Of a DNA stretch of 64,000 nucleotides, positions 38,435 to 46,256 are shown piece by piece. The stretch's first letter is position 1; each line of letters opens with the position of its first letter. Under the pieces are notes generated by a model. The model did not search any database. It was not told the origin of the DNA and saw only the letters and a list, made by a program, of their open reading frames with translations. The translations under genes were made by a program, and so were the position numbers. This DNA is from Acidobacteriota bacterium. Lineage in GTDB: Bacteria > Acidobacteriota > Terriglobia > Terriglobales > Acidobacteriaceae. Where the stretch lies: assembly GCA_021803035.1 (NCBI GenBank), contig JAJZME010000047.1, positions 56,694 to 120,693 of the forward strand. The letters run 5' to 3'.

Positions 38435-39763
38435 CTACGCCATCGCCCCGTGGCACTTCTTCCACTTCCTGCCGCTTCCGCACGGGCAAGGCTCGTTCGG
38501 TCCAGGTTTCGGTCCGGACCGGTTGCCGCCATTCGCGGCTTTCCCCGGCGGCTTCTGTTCCGCGACAATCCGCATCACATTCGCCGGCGCGCGGCCAGCC
38601 TCGAGTTCCGCCGCCATGAATCGCATGTAAGGATCGATGTGCGTGAAGAAATGCTTGTAGCCGGCGCACAGATAATTCAATCCCGGCTCCCCGTCCGGCG
38701 TCCTCAAGAAACGATGCTTGGGGCACTCGCCGTTGCAAGCAAACCGCACCGGACACTCCCGGCACATGCGCGGCAGCGTATCCAGCTTGTCCTGGCCGAA
38801 CTTCTTCTGCTGCGCCGACACAACCATCTGCTCCAAAGAGACTTCGGCGATATTGCCGAGCTTGTTCTCCGGATACACAAAGTGGTCGCAGGAGTACAGA
38901 TCGCCCGTATGCTCCATGGCCATTGCCGAGCCGCATGTCTTGCGAAACACGCACAGGCTCGCGTCCATCCCCAGCCAGCTTTCCAGCGCCACATCGAACT
39001 GCTGCACGAAGTAACGTCCAATGTCGTTCCGCACCCACTCGTCGAAAATGCGCGCCAGAAACTCGCCGTAAGCCCGCGGCTCAACCGACCAGTCCGTAAC
39101 CTCCGCCTCGCCGTCGAACGACGGCTGAATCAGCACCAGCCCATCCGGCCCCGGCGCGCACGTCTTGCGCTCCACAATGGGAATGAACTGCATGAACCCG
39201 CTGCCGATCTCCTTCAGGAACCGGTACACCTCCAGCGGGTAAGCTGAGTTCTGCCGGTGGACAACGGTGAGTGTGTTGAAATCCACCTGATACTCTTTGA
39301 GCTTCGCAACGCCGCGCATCACCCGCTCGAAGGTCGGCGCGTCGCCCTTGTCCACGCGATAACAATCGTGCAACTCGCGCGGCCCGTCGATCGACAACCC
39401 GACCAGGAAGCGGTTCTCGGCCAGAAACTCGCCCCATTCATCGTCCAGAAGCGTTCCGTTGGTCTGGAACGCATTGTGAATGGTCTTTCCCTCCGCGTAC
39501 TTCTGTTCGAGCCTCACGACCGTCCGGAAGAAATCCACACCCAGCAGCGTCGGTTCCCCGCCCTGCCAGGCAAAATTGACGGTATCGGTGGGCTGGGCAG
39601 CGATGTACTGCGCGACATATTGCTCCAACACCTCGGGACGCATCGCCCAGTGCTTCGTCCCCAGATACAAGTTCTCCTTTTCCAAATAGAAACAGTATTT
39701 GCAATCCAGATTGCAAATCGGCCCAATGGGCTTGGTCATGATGTGAAAGGCGAAATTCGGCAT
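38435..39763 (-). CDS. anaerobic sulfatase-maturase radical SAM enzyme with SEC-C tail
   Basis: 442 residues from ATG 39763 (start [15 protein letters not shown]); an upstream 40-codon extension is rejected. The radical SAM cluster motif is CNLDCKYC near residue 17. The SPASM region carries further cysteines ([29 protein letters not shown]). Such enzymes oxidise a Cys or Ser in sulfatases to formylglycine. The last 25 residues form a SEC-C zinc motif ([17 protein letters not shown]), an unusual fusion. No sulfatase gene is in the window. Confidence 0.9.
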   Translation of the reverse strand: MPNFAFHIMTKPIGPICNLDCKYCFYLEKENLYLGTKHWAMRPEVLEQYVAQYIAAQPTDTVNFAWQGGEPTLLGVDFFRTVVRLEQKYAEGKTIHNAFQTNGTLLDDEWGEFLAENRFLVGLSIDGPRELHDCYRVDKGDAPTFERVMRGVAKLKEYQVDFNTLTVVHRQNSAYPLEVYRFLKEIGSGFMQFIPIVERKTCAPGPDGLVLIQPSFDGEAEVTDWSVEPRAYGEFLARIFDEWVRNDIGRYFVQQFDVALESWLGMDASLCVFRKTCGSAMAMEHTGDLYSCDHFVYPENKLGNIAEVSLEQMVVSAQQKKFGQDKLDTLPRMCRECPVRFACNGECPKHRFLRTPDGEPGLNYLCAGYKHFFTHIDPYMRFMAAELEAGRAPANVMRIVAEQKPPGKAANGGNRSGPKPGPNEPCPCGSGRKWKKCHGAMA

Positions 39764-39960
39764 GGGCCCTCTGCTGGCAAAATCATACGCGCATGCCCCA
39801 GAACCTGGGTCGATCCTGCCTACCCTGCTGCGCCCGCAAACGGCAGGGGTAGGCGCCTGACCGGAACAGCCGCGAAGGTACACGGGCGATCCTGCCTGCC
39901 CGTTCGCGCCGCCGCGATGCGCACTGTATCCCTAACAGCCCCGTGGTAAAAGTCTGGTTT
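39764..39960. other. intergenic, no feature seen
   Basis: Upstream region of the radical SAM gene. GC-rich; I find no convincing ORF or promoter. Confidence 0.35.
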
Positions 39961-39966
39961 TGAAAG

Positions 39967-40030
39967 GGCACGGCTTTAGTCGTGCCATAAGTAGCTTGAA
40001 ATGAGTGCGGCTTTAGCCGCTGAGGGATAG
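39967..40030. repeat. 'GGCACGGCTTTAG' double-hairpin repeat
   Basis: Two adjacent hairpins: GGCACG/CGTGCC at 39967-39986 and GCGGC-TTTA-GCCGC at 40007-40020, joined by a short A-rich linker and followed by TGAGGGATAG. Both loops carry GGCTTTAG-type sequence. It looks like a dispersed extragenic element rather than a terminator. A related short hairpin lies downstream of the MATE gene at about 51961-51978. Confidence 0.6.
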
Positions 40031-40335
40031 GTTTCCTGGAAACGTGAATTTTGCCACAGGCTGCTAACCCCGCTCTGCGTTTGCTCCGCTCTCCGCTTGT
40101 CCGTGCGGCCCACAAGCTCCGGGGAAGAAACCGGGCAGCCGCCATGAATAAGAGCGCCGGTCCAGGGGCGATTTCTTGCAAAATCCCCCAAACCTTTATG
40201 CGGCTGCGACAAATGACCTGTAAAATCGTCTTACAGCATATGGGTGGCATCTGGTATTGGCTCCCCTTGCTGCCCTGGGCCTTCCCGCGCACGCTTCAAG
40301 CGTCCGCCAGGCTTTGGAGGCGTGGAATCCCCCGC
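40031..40335. other. leader region of the TPR gene
   Basis: 305 bases in frame with the TPR gene but lacking signal-peptide or TPR features. The frame is open here, so a longer N-terminus cannot be excluded. GGAGG at 40316-40320 lies 15 bases before ATG 40336, rather far. Confidence 0.35.
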
Positions 40336-42489
40336 ATGATGAGACCGAGACTTCGTTCGCTGCCTTCCTGGCTTTCTCTTGTCGGCGCACTGCTGTTGAC
40401 AGCGCCCGTTTTGCCCGCTTGCGCCCAGACTCCCGCCGCCAAACAACCGGCCGCTCCAGCACCGTCTGCGCCTGCCGCCTCTCCGGCCGGCAACAATTCA
40501 ACTCCCGCCGTTTCCAAGCGCGCTGAAGCCTACTATCACGACGCGCTCGCCGCGATTTACGAACAGCAAGCCATCAACCGCGGCCAGCCCGACGACATCA
40601 CCCGCGCCATCGAAGAGTACAAGTACGCCCTGGACAACGATCCAACCTCTGCCTCCCTGCAGAACGGTCTCGCCGATCTGTACTACCGCTCCGGCCGCAT
40701 GCAGGATGCGGAGTCCACGGTGCAAATTCTGCTCAAAAGCTCGCCCGATAACATCCCCGCCAACAAGTTGCTGGGGCGCATCTACTTGCGGCAGCTCAGT
40801 CAGCAGAACGTCCTTTCTTCTCCCGCGGAATCCACCAGCGCGTTGAACAAGGCCATCGGCCAGTTCGAGAAAATTGTCTCCCTCGAACCGAAGAACGTCG
40901 ACGATCGCCTCGTGCTCGGGCAGCTTTACACCGTCAATCACCAGACAGACAAAGCCGAAGCGGAGTTCAAGGCCGCCCAGGCCATACAGCCGGACTCCGA
41001 GGAGATCATCCTCAACCTGGTTCGCATCTACGCCCAGACCGGCAATCTGAAGCAAGCCGCCAAGGTCATCGAAGCCGTTCCCATGGACAACCGCACCCCC
41101 AGGATGGAGTATGCCCTGGGTGCGACCTATGACCAGCTCAAGGACAAGAAGAGCGCCGTCGCCGCCTTCCAGCGGGCCTACGAAATGGATCCCGAAAGTC
41201 TCCGTGCCCTCAATGCGCTCGCCCAGACGCTCTACCAGGACAATCAGCTCGACGCGTCGCTCGGGTACTACAACCGGCTTGCAGCGGCAGATCCCGAGAA
41301 CGCCAACGCCTACATCCACATCAGCGAGATCCAGCGCCGCCAGGGCCACTACAAGCAGGCACTGGCCTCCATTCTCAAAGCGCGCAAGCTGGACCCCACC
41401 AGTCTCGATGCAGGCTATAACGAAGGCCTCTTGCTCGATGTGCTGGGCCAATTTGACGATGCCGTCAAGGCCTACCAGCAGATGGTGGACCTCACCTCCC
41501 ACGCCAACGGCGCTTACACCGCCGCGGAGAAGAACAACCGCAGCATCTTCCTGGAGCGCCTGGGGGGCGTCTATCAAGAGCAAAACCAGACCGATCTGGC
41601 CGTTGCCGCTTACCAGAAGATGATCGACATGGGCGGCGACAGTGCGCTCCGCGGCTATCAGGATCAGATCCAGGCCTATCAGACCGCGCATGAGCCCAGC
41701 AAAGCCATCGCCGTAACGCACAAAGCCATCGCGGCCTTCCCGGCGAATGTCGGCATGAAGCTCATCCTGGCCGGCGAGATGGCCGATCAGGGGCAGGTTG
41801 ACCAGGGATTTGCATTGGCCCAGGCGCAGCTCAAAAACAAACCCTCTGACCTGATCATCTGGGAAACCATGGCGCAGATGAATATCCGCCTTCGCCGCTG
41901 GAAGAAGGCCGAAAAGGATCTGAACAAAGCCCAGCCGCTGGCCACCAAAAATTCGGAAAAGGCCTATCTGCTCTTCCTCCGCGGCGAGTGGGCAGAGCGC
42001 CAGAACCACGTTGCGCCGGCCGTGAAATACTTCCAGCAGGCGCTCGCGCTGGAGCCGTCCAGCGCCATGACGCTCAACTACCTCGGCTACATGCTGGCCA
42101 ACCGCGGATTGAAGTTACCCCAAGCGCTGAAGTGGATTCAGCAGGCGGTCAATCTGGATCCGTCCAACGCCGCTTATCTTGACTCGCTGGGATGGGTGTA
42201 CTACAAGCTGGGCGACTACGAGCTGGCCGAGCACAACCTGCGCTCGGCGGTCTCCCGCGACCAGACCGACCCCACCGTTCGCATGCACCTTGGCGATGTC
42301 TACGAAAAGACCGGCCGCATCCGCCTCGCCGCGGCGCAGTGGAAGCTCTCGCTTGCCGAGTTCGCCAAAACCAATCCCGCCGACTTCAATCCGAGCGATC
42401 CCGCCAAGGTGAAGAAGAAGCTGGCAAACGCGCGCGTCAAGCTGGCCAAGGAAGACAGTGTCCTGAATCCGACCAAGCGGCCGGAATAA
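40336..42489 (+). CDS. secreted TPR-repeat protein
   Basis: 717 residues from ATG 40336. A signal peptide (SLVGALLLTAPVLPACAQT, cleavage after ACA) is followed by a Pro/Ala-rich linker, and then at least a dozen tetratricopeptide repeats run to near the C-terminus. Examples are ADLYYRSGRMQDAE near residue 110, LGQLYTVNHQTDKAEAEF near 195 and LGWVYYKLGDYELAEHNL near 620. It is presumably a periplasmic or outer-membrane-associated scaffold. The pathway is unknown and its neighbours give no clue. Confidence 0.85.
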   Translation: MMRPRLRSLPSWLSLVGALLLTAPVLPACAQTPAAKQPAAPAPSAPAASPAGNNSTPAVSKRAEAYYHDALAAIYEQQAINRGQPDDITRAIEEYKYALDNDPTSASLQNGLADLYYRSGRMQDAESTVQILLKSSPDNIPANKLLGRIYLRQLSQQNVLSSPAESTSALNKAIGQFEKIVSLEPKNVDDRLVLGQLYTVNHQTDKAEAEFKAAQAIQPDSEEIILNLVRIYAQTGNLKQAAKVIEAVPMDNRTPRMEYALGATYDQLKDKKSAVAAFQRAYEMDPESLRALNALAQTLYQDNQLDASLGYYNRLAAADPENANAYIHISEIQRRQGHYKQALASILKARKLDPTSLDAGYNEGLLLDVLGQFDDAVKAYQQMVDLTSHANGAYTAAEKNNRSIFLERLGGVYQEQNQTDLAVAAYQKMIDMGGDSALRGYQDQIQAYQTAHEPSKAIAVTHKAIAAFPANVGMKLILAGEMADQGQVDQGFALAQAQLKNKPSDLIIWETMAQMNIRLRRWKKAEKDLNKAQPLATKNSEKAYLLFLRGEWAERQNHVAPAVKYFQQALALEPSSAMTLNYLGYMLANRGLKLPQALKWIQQAVNLDPSNAAYLDSLGWVYYKLGDYELAEHNLRSAVSRDQTDPTVRMHLGDVYEKTGRIRLAAAQWKLSLAEFAKTNPADFNPSDPAKVKKKLANARVKLAKEDSVLNPTKRPE

Positions 42490-42561
42490 GTTTCCTCCGG
42501 TAAAACCGCAGGCTTTATGGTTTGTGCCCCCTCAAAGGAGCCGGCCGTGGCTGTATCGGCG

Positions 42562-42634
42562 TCTGTGCAACCCGCCCGATCCCGCGCCGAAAGTAGCCCA
42601 TTTGCATCTGTGCAACCCGCCCGATCCCGCGCCG
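42562..42634. repeat. 28-bp direct repeat, two copies
   Basis: The sequence beginning TCTGTGCAACCCGCCCGATC and ending CCGCGCCG occurs at 42562-42589 and 42607-42634, with a 17-base spacer. The copies look identical. It lies between the TPR gene and the 'GGAGCCCC' element and is probably a recent tandem duplication. Confidence 0.85.
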
Positions 42635-42645
42635 GAGGCGCAGCG

Positions 42646-42775
42646 TTCATTTGCCCCGCGCTTCAGCGTGGGGACAAAGCGCAATAATTGACGCCTCGGA
42701 GCCCCGTAGGGGCGGCGCAACAAGGCATGTGCGGGCAGAACTGCCCGTTCATGTGATTGCCCAGCCCCGAGTTCC
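42646..42775. repeat. dispersed 'GGAGCCCC' element, copy B
   Basis: A hairpin CCCCGCGC/GCGTGGGG (42654-42673) is followed by CCTCGGAGCCCCG from 42694, GGGGCGGCGCAACAAGGC, GTGCGGGC, CTGCCCGTTCATG and GATTGCCC. The block order and spacing match copy A at 30172-30296. No ORF crosses it convincingly. Confidence 0.7.
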
Positions 42776-42845
42776 TATGTCCCAACCTCCCCGCCTTTCG
42801 CCCCCGCTATCCTAAGAAGAGGCGCTCTCGATCCGAATCTGCTCC

Positions 42846-44786
42846 ATGGACCTCTACGAGAAAATCCGCGCTTTGCCCACGCAGCCCGGCGTTTACCTCT
42901 ACAAAAACGCCGACGGCCAGGTCATCTATGTCGGCAAGGCCAACAACCTGCGCTCCAGGGTGCGGTCGTATCTTCTCGATGCATCGCAGGCCAACGCCAA
43001 GACCGGCTCGCTGATGCGCGAAGCCGTCGATCTCGAATACATTCTTGTCGCCAACGAGCATGAGGCGCTGGCGCTGGAGAACAACCTCATCAAGCAGCGC
43101 CAGCCGCGCTTCAACATCCTGCTGCGCGACGACAAAACCTACCCCTACGTCAAGCTCACGCTCGCCGACCGCTACCCCAAAGTCTTCGTTACCCGCCGCC
43201 TGCGCAAGGACGGCTCCGCCTACTACGGCCCCTATTTCCCCGGCAATCTCGCCTACCGCGTCGCCGATCTCATCCACCGCAGTTTTCTGCTCCCCAGTTG
43301 CAAGATCGACCTCTCGCGCTATCATCCCCGCGCCTGCCTCCAGTACTACATTCACCGCTGTCTTGGCCCCTGCGTCGAAGGGCTGACCACCCCCGAGGAC
43401 TACCGCCAAGCCGTCCGCGATGCCCAGCTTTTCCTCGAGGGCCGTCACACCGAGCTTGAGCGCGCCCTGATGGCGCGCATGACGGCGGCGGCCGAAGCCC
43501 AGCAGTTCGAAGCCGCGGCCCGCCTCCGCGACCAGCTCTCGACCGTGCGCCAGCTCCAGGAGAAACAGCGCATCGCCACCGCCGAACTAAGCGACGACGC
43601 CGACGTCTTCGGCTATCACTTCGAAGAGGGATCGCTGGCGGTCAATCTCTTCCACATGCGCGCTGGCAAAATCGTCGACCGCCGCGAGTTCTTCTGGGAA
43701 GACCTGCCCGCGCTCATGCAAGCCACCCAATCAGAATCGGAAGCCCCGACCGTCGCCGATTCCTCGCCCCATGCGGTTGCCCCGGGCTCCGCATCTGGAA
43801 CCCGGGATGAGGACGTGCAAAGTCGCAAAGCTCCGTCCTTCGATGCCGGTCATCTCTTCTCTGCCCTGCTCAAGCAGCTCTATATCGACCAGCAATATGT
43901 GCCGCGCGCCATCCTGGTCCCCGTCGATTTCCCTGATCGCGAATCGCTGGCCGCGCTGCTCAGCGAGCGCGCCGGCCACCGCATCGAGCTGGCCGTTCCG
44001 CAGCGCGGTGAGAAGCGCTCGCTCGTCGACCTCGCCAGCCAGAACGCCAGGCAGTCCTACACCCAGCGCTTCCGCGTCCTGGAGCCTTCGCGCAAGGCCA
44101 TCCAGCAGGCGCTTGCCGATGCGCTCATGCTCCCCGATCTGCCGCGCCGCATCGAGTGCTTCGACATCTCGCACATCCAGGGCGCTGAAACCGTGGCCTC
44201 GCTGGTTGTCTGGGAAGATGGCCGCATGAACAAGCAGGCCTACCGCAAGTTCAAAATCGCCACCGTCGCCGGCGTGGACGATTTCGCCTCCATGCGCGAA
44301 GTCGTCGAGCGCCGCTACCGCCGCCTCAAGGATGAAAACCAGCCCATGCCCTCGCTGGTACTCATCGATGGCGGCCTCGGCCAGCTTCACGCCGCCGCCG
44401 AGGCGCTGGAATCGCTCGGCTTTACCACGCAGCCGCTGGCTTCCATCGCCAAGCGCGAAGAGATCATTTACATCTACGGCAGCGAAGACGACCCCGTCGT
44501 CCTCGACCGCCGTTCCCCGGTGCTGCACCTGGTCCAGCGCATCCGCGATGAAAGCCATCGCTTCGCCATTGGATACCATCGCCAGCGCCGCGCCATGCGC
44601 GATCGCGCCTCGCAGTTATTGGAGATTCCCGGCGTCGGTCCGCAGACCCGCCAGCGGCTGCTCACCCACTTCGGCAGCCTGCGCGATGTCCAGCAGGCCA
44701 CCGCGGAGTCGCTGGCCGCGGTCGTGCCGCGCAAAACCGCCCAGACCATCTGGCGGCATTTTCACCAGCAGCCGGCCGCAGAGTAG
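42846..44786 (+). CDS. uvrC: excinuclease ABC subunit C
   Basis: Dual-incision nuclease of nucleotide excision repair, 646 residues. The N-terminal GIY-YIG nuclease begins LPTQPGVYLYKNADGQVIYVGKA. The UVR motif region (MTAAAEAQQFEAAARLRDQL) lies near residue 220. The C-terminal RNase H-like domain contains ECFDISHIQGAETVAS and VLIDGGLGQLHAA. A double helix-hairpin-helix ends the protein (IPGVGPQTRQRLLTHFGSL). Confidence 0.97.
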   Translation: MDLYEKIRALPTQPGVYLYKNADGQVIYVGKANNLRSRVRSYLLDASQANAKTGSLMREAVDLEYILVANEHEALALENNLIKQRQPRFNILLRDDKTYPYVKLTLADRYPKVFVTRRLRKDGSAYYGPYFPGNLAYRVADLIHRSFLLPSCKIDLSRYHPRACLQYYIHRCLGPCVEGLTTPEDYRQAVRDAQLFLEGRHTELERALMARMTAAAEAQQFEAAARLRDQLSTVRQLQEKQRIATAELSDDADVFGYHFEEGSLAVNLFHMRAGKIVDRREFFWEDLPALMQATQSESEAPTVADSSPHAVAPGSASGTRDEDVQSRKAPSFDAGHLFSALLKQLYIDQQYVPRAILVPVDFPDRESLAALLSERAGHRIELAVPQRGEKRSLVDLASQNARQSYTQRFRVLEPSRKAIQQALADALMLPDLPRRIECFDISHIQGAETVASLVVWEDGRMNKQAYRKFKIATVAGVDDFASMREVVERRYRRLKDENQPMPSLVLIDGGLGQLHAAAEALESLGFTTQPLASIAKREEIIYIYGSEDDPVVLDRRSPVLHLVQRIRDESHRFAIGYHRQRRAMRDRASQLLEIPGVGPQTRQRLLTHFGSLRDVQQATAESLAAVVPRKTAQTIWRHFHQQPAAE

Positions 44787-44947
44787 CCGCGCCCGACACA
44801 GTACCCTCCCGCGCCGTTCGCCGCCGTCGAACCGTCGCTCCTGCACGGCTCAACCGCTCAAACCGCTGCGTGACAGAGCCTGCGGATTTCCATCGTCTGT
44901 AACTGCGGCAACCGGCCTTCTGAAAGTTGCTTGAACGTTGCGGATTT

Positions 44948-45394
44948 CTACACCTGCACGGGCTTCAGGCTCTCCGCCACCCACGCCAGCAAATCGTTGG
45001 GATGAACCGGCTTGCTGAGCAGTGTGAACTGATGACCTGCGCGATGCGCTGTGGCCAGCAGATCGCTCGTGCCCGCCTGGCCCGAAAACAGCAGCGCCTT
45101 GCACTCGGGGAAGATGCGCCGCATCTGGATGGCAAGTTCTATGCCGCTCATTCCCGGCAGCATCACGTCGGTAATCAGCAGTTCGGGAGGTTGAAGCAAT
45201 GCAGTCTCAAGTGCGCCGCTGCCGTCATACGCCGCTACCGCCGCGTAGCCATTGCGCACAAGAATTTCCGTCAGAGTATCGGCAATGATTGATTCGTCAT
45301 CGACAACAAGAATTCTCGGACGGTATTCGGGTACTTCAGGCGATGATTTCTTTTCCAGGGGCACAACGGGTGACTTCTGAGTTTTGCTCGTCAT
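44948..45394 (-). CDS. stand-alone response-regulator receiver protein
   Basis: 148 residues with one CheY-like receiver and no output domain. The acidic pair (ILVVDDES), the phosphoacceptor Asp (LLITDVMLPGMSG), a Ser at the Thr switch position (LLFSGQ) and Lys (LSKPVHP) are all present. An N-terminal tail of about 25 residues is Lys/Pro-rich. No kinase is adjacent. It converges with uvrC. Confidence 0.88.
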   Translation of the reverse strand: MTSKTQKSPVVPLEKKSSPEVPEYRPRILVVDDESIIADTLTEILVRNGYAAVAAYDGSGALETALLQPPELLITDVMLPGMSGIELAIQMRRIFPECKALLFSGQAGTSDLLATAHRAGHQFTLLSKPVHPNDLLAWVAESLKPVQV

Positions 45395-45525
45395 TACGAC
45401 ACCTTTCCTTGCACCTTAACTGCTGTTGTACCATATGGTCTGCTTCTTTGGAATCCGGCCATCCCTGGAAGGTTTTACGAAAACGCTAATTTTCCTCTGA
45501 AATCCTCGCGCCTTCTTCCTGCCCT

Positions 45526-45657
45526 TCATTCGTTTTTCCGCTCAGGAGAATTTCCGTCCACAATGCGCGCCCGAAGAGATGCTCCTGCCTGCGAAGCGTC
45601 CAAAAACTCAACCGTCAACATGAACCGCTCTTCATAGTCCAGCCCCGCGCGCATCAT
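45526..45657 (-). CDS. possible small protein of unknown function
   Basis: A 43-residue frame starting MMRAGLDYEERFMLTVEFLD and ending NSPERKNE. Its composition looks protein-like, but the ribosome site is weak and no family is recognised. It diverges from the S4 protein gene in a 300-base gap that otherwise shows nothing. It could be chance. Confidence 0.28.
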   Translation of the reverse strand: MMRAGLDYEERFMLTVEFLDASQAGASLRARIVDGNSPERKNE

Positions 45658-45694
45658 GCCTGCGGCTCTCGCCAATGATGTACAGTTACGTATC

Positions 45695-46075
45695 ATGGAT
45701 TCGGTCCGCATCGACAAATGGCTCTGGGCGGCGCGCTTTTTCAAGACGCGGGCGCTTGCGGCCCGGGCATGCGGCCTGGGCAGAATCCACGCCAGCGGCG
45801 TCGAGGCCAAGCCCGCCCGCGAGGTGCGCATCGGCGACAAGCTGACCATCAAAAACGACAGCGGCGAATTCCAGATCGAAGTCCTGCAACTGAGCGCGAT
45901 GCGCGGCCCGGCATCGGTCGCGCAGACGCTCTACCGCGAAAGCGAACTGAGCCGCGAAACACGCATGAAAGCCGCCGGCGAAGCCCGCGCCCTGCGGCAA
46001 TTCGCGCCCACGCCCGCACACCGCCCGTCCAAGCGCGACCGCCGCCGCATCATTCAGTTTCGCGGCGGGGCTTAA
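45695..46075 (+). CDS. S4-domain RNA-binding protein, Hsp15-like
   Basis: 126 residues from ATG 45695. The S4 domain starts at once (VRIDKWLWAARFFKTRALAARAC) and the middle matches Hsp15 (RIHASGVEAKPAREVRIGDKLTI). Hsp15 recycles stalled 50S subunits carrying nascent chains. A basic C-terminus (RPSKRDRRRIIQF) is typical. An upstream 13-codon extension is not favoured. Confidence 0.9.
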   Translation: MDSVRIDKWLWAARFFKTRALAARACGLGRIHASGVEAKPAREVRIGDKLTIKNDSGEFQIEVLQLSAMRGPASVAQTLYRESELSRETRMKAAGEARALRQFAPTPAHRPSKRDRRRIIQFRGGA

Positions 46076-46235
46076 TCGCCTGTTCCATGCCCGGCGTGCG
46101 TTCCATGTGCCTGCCCTCCTGTTCCACGCCTCCGCGCCGCGCGATCGCGCGAACGGAACCGATCATCCCCGATTCCATCCAATCGCGCAAGACGCCGTCC
46201 GTGAGCGCCGCGGAAATATCCCTGACTTACCAAAC

Positions 46236-46256
46236 TCTAGTAGACTCAACACTAGA
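46236..46256. repeat. inverted repeat abutting the propeller gene start
   Basis: TCTAGT and ACTAGA, six-base arms around nine bases, end directly before the ATG at 46257. It could be an operator or an mRNA hairpin affecting initiation. The gene lacks an obvious ribosome-binding site. Confidence 0.3.

Noticed and set aside
42490..42845. Direct repeats as a CRISPR array
   Set aside because: Only two repeats with a 17-base spacer and no cas genes.
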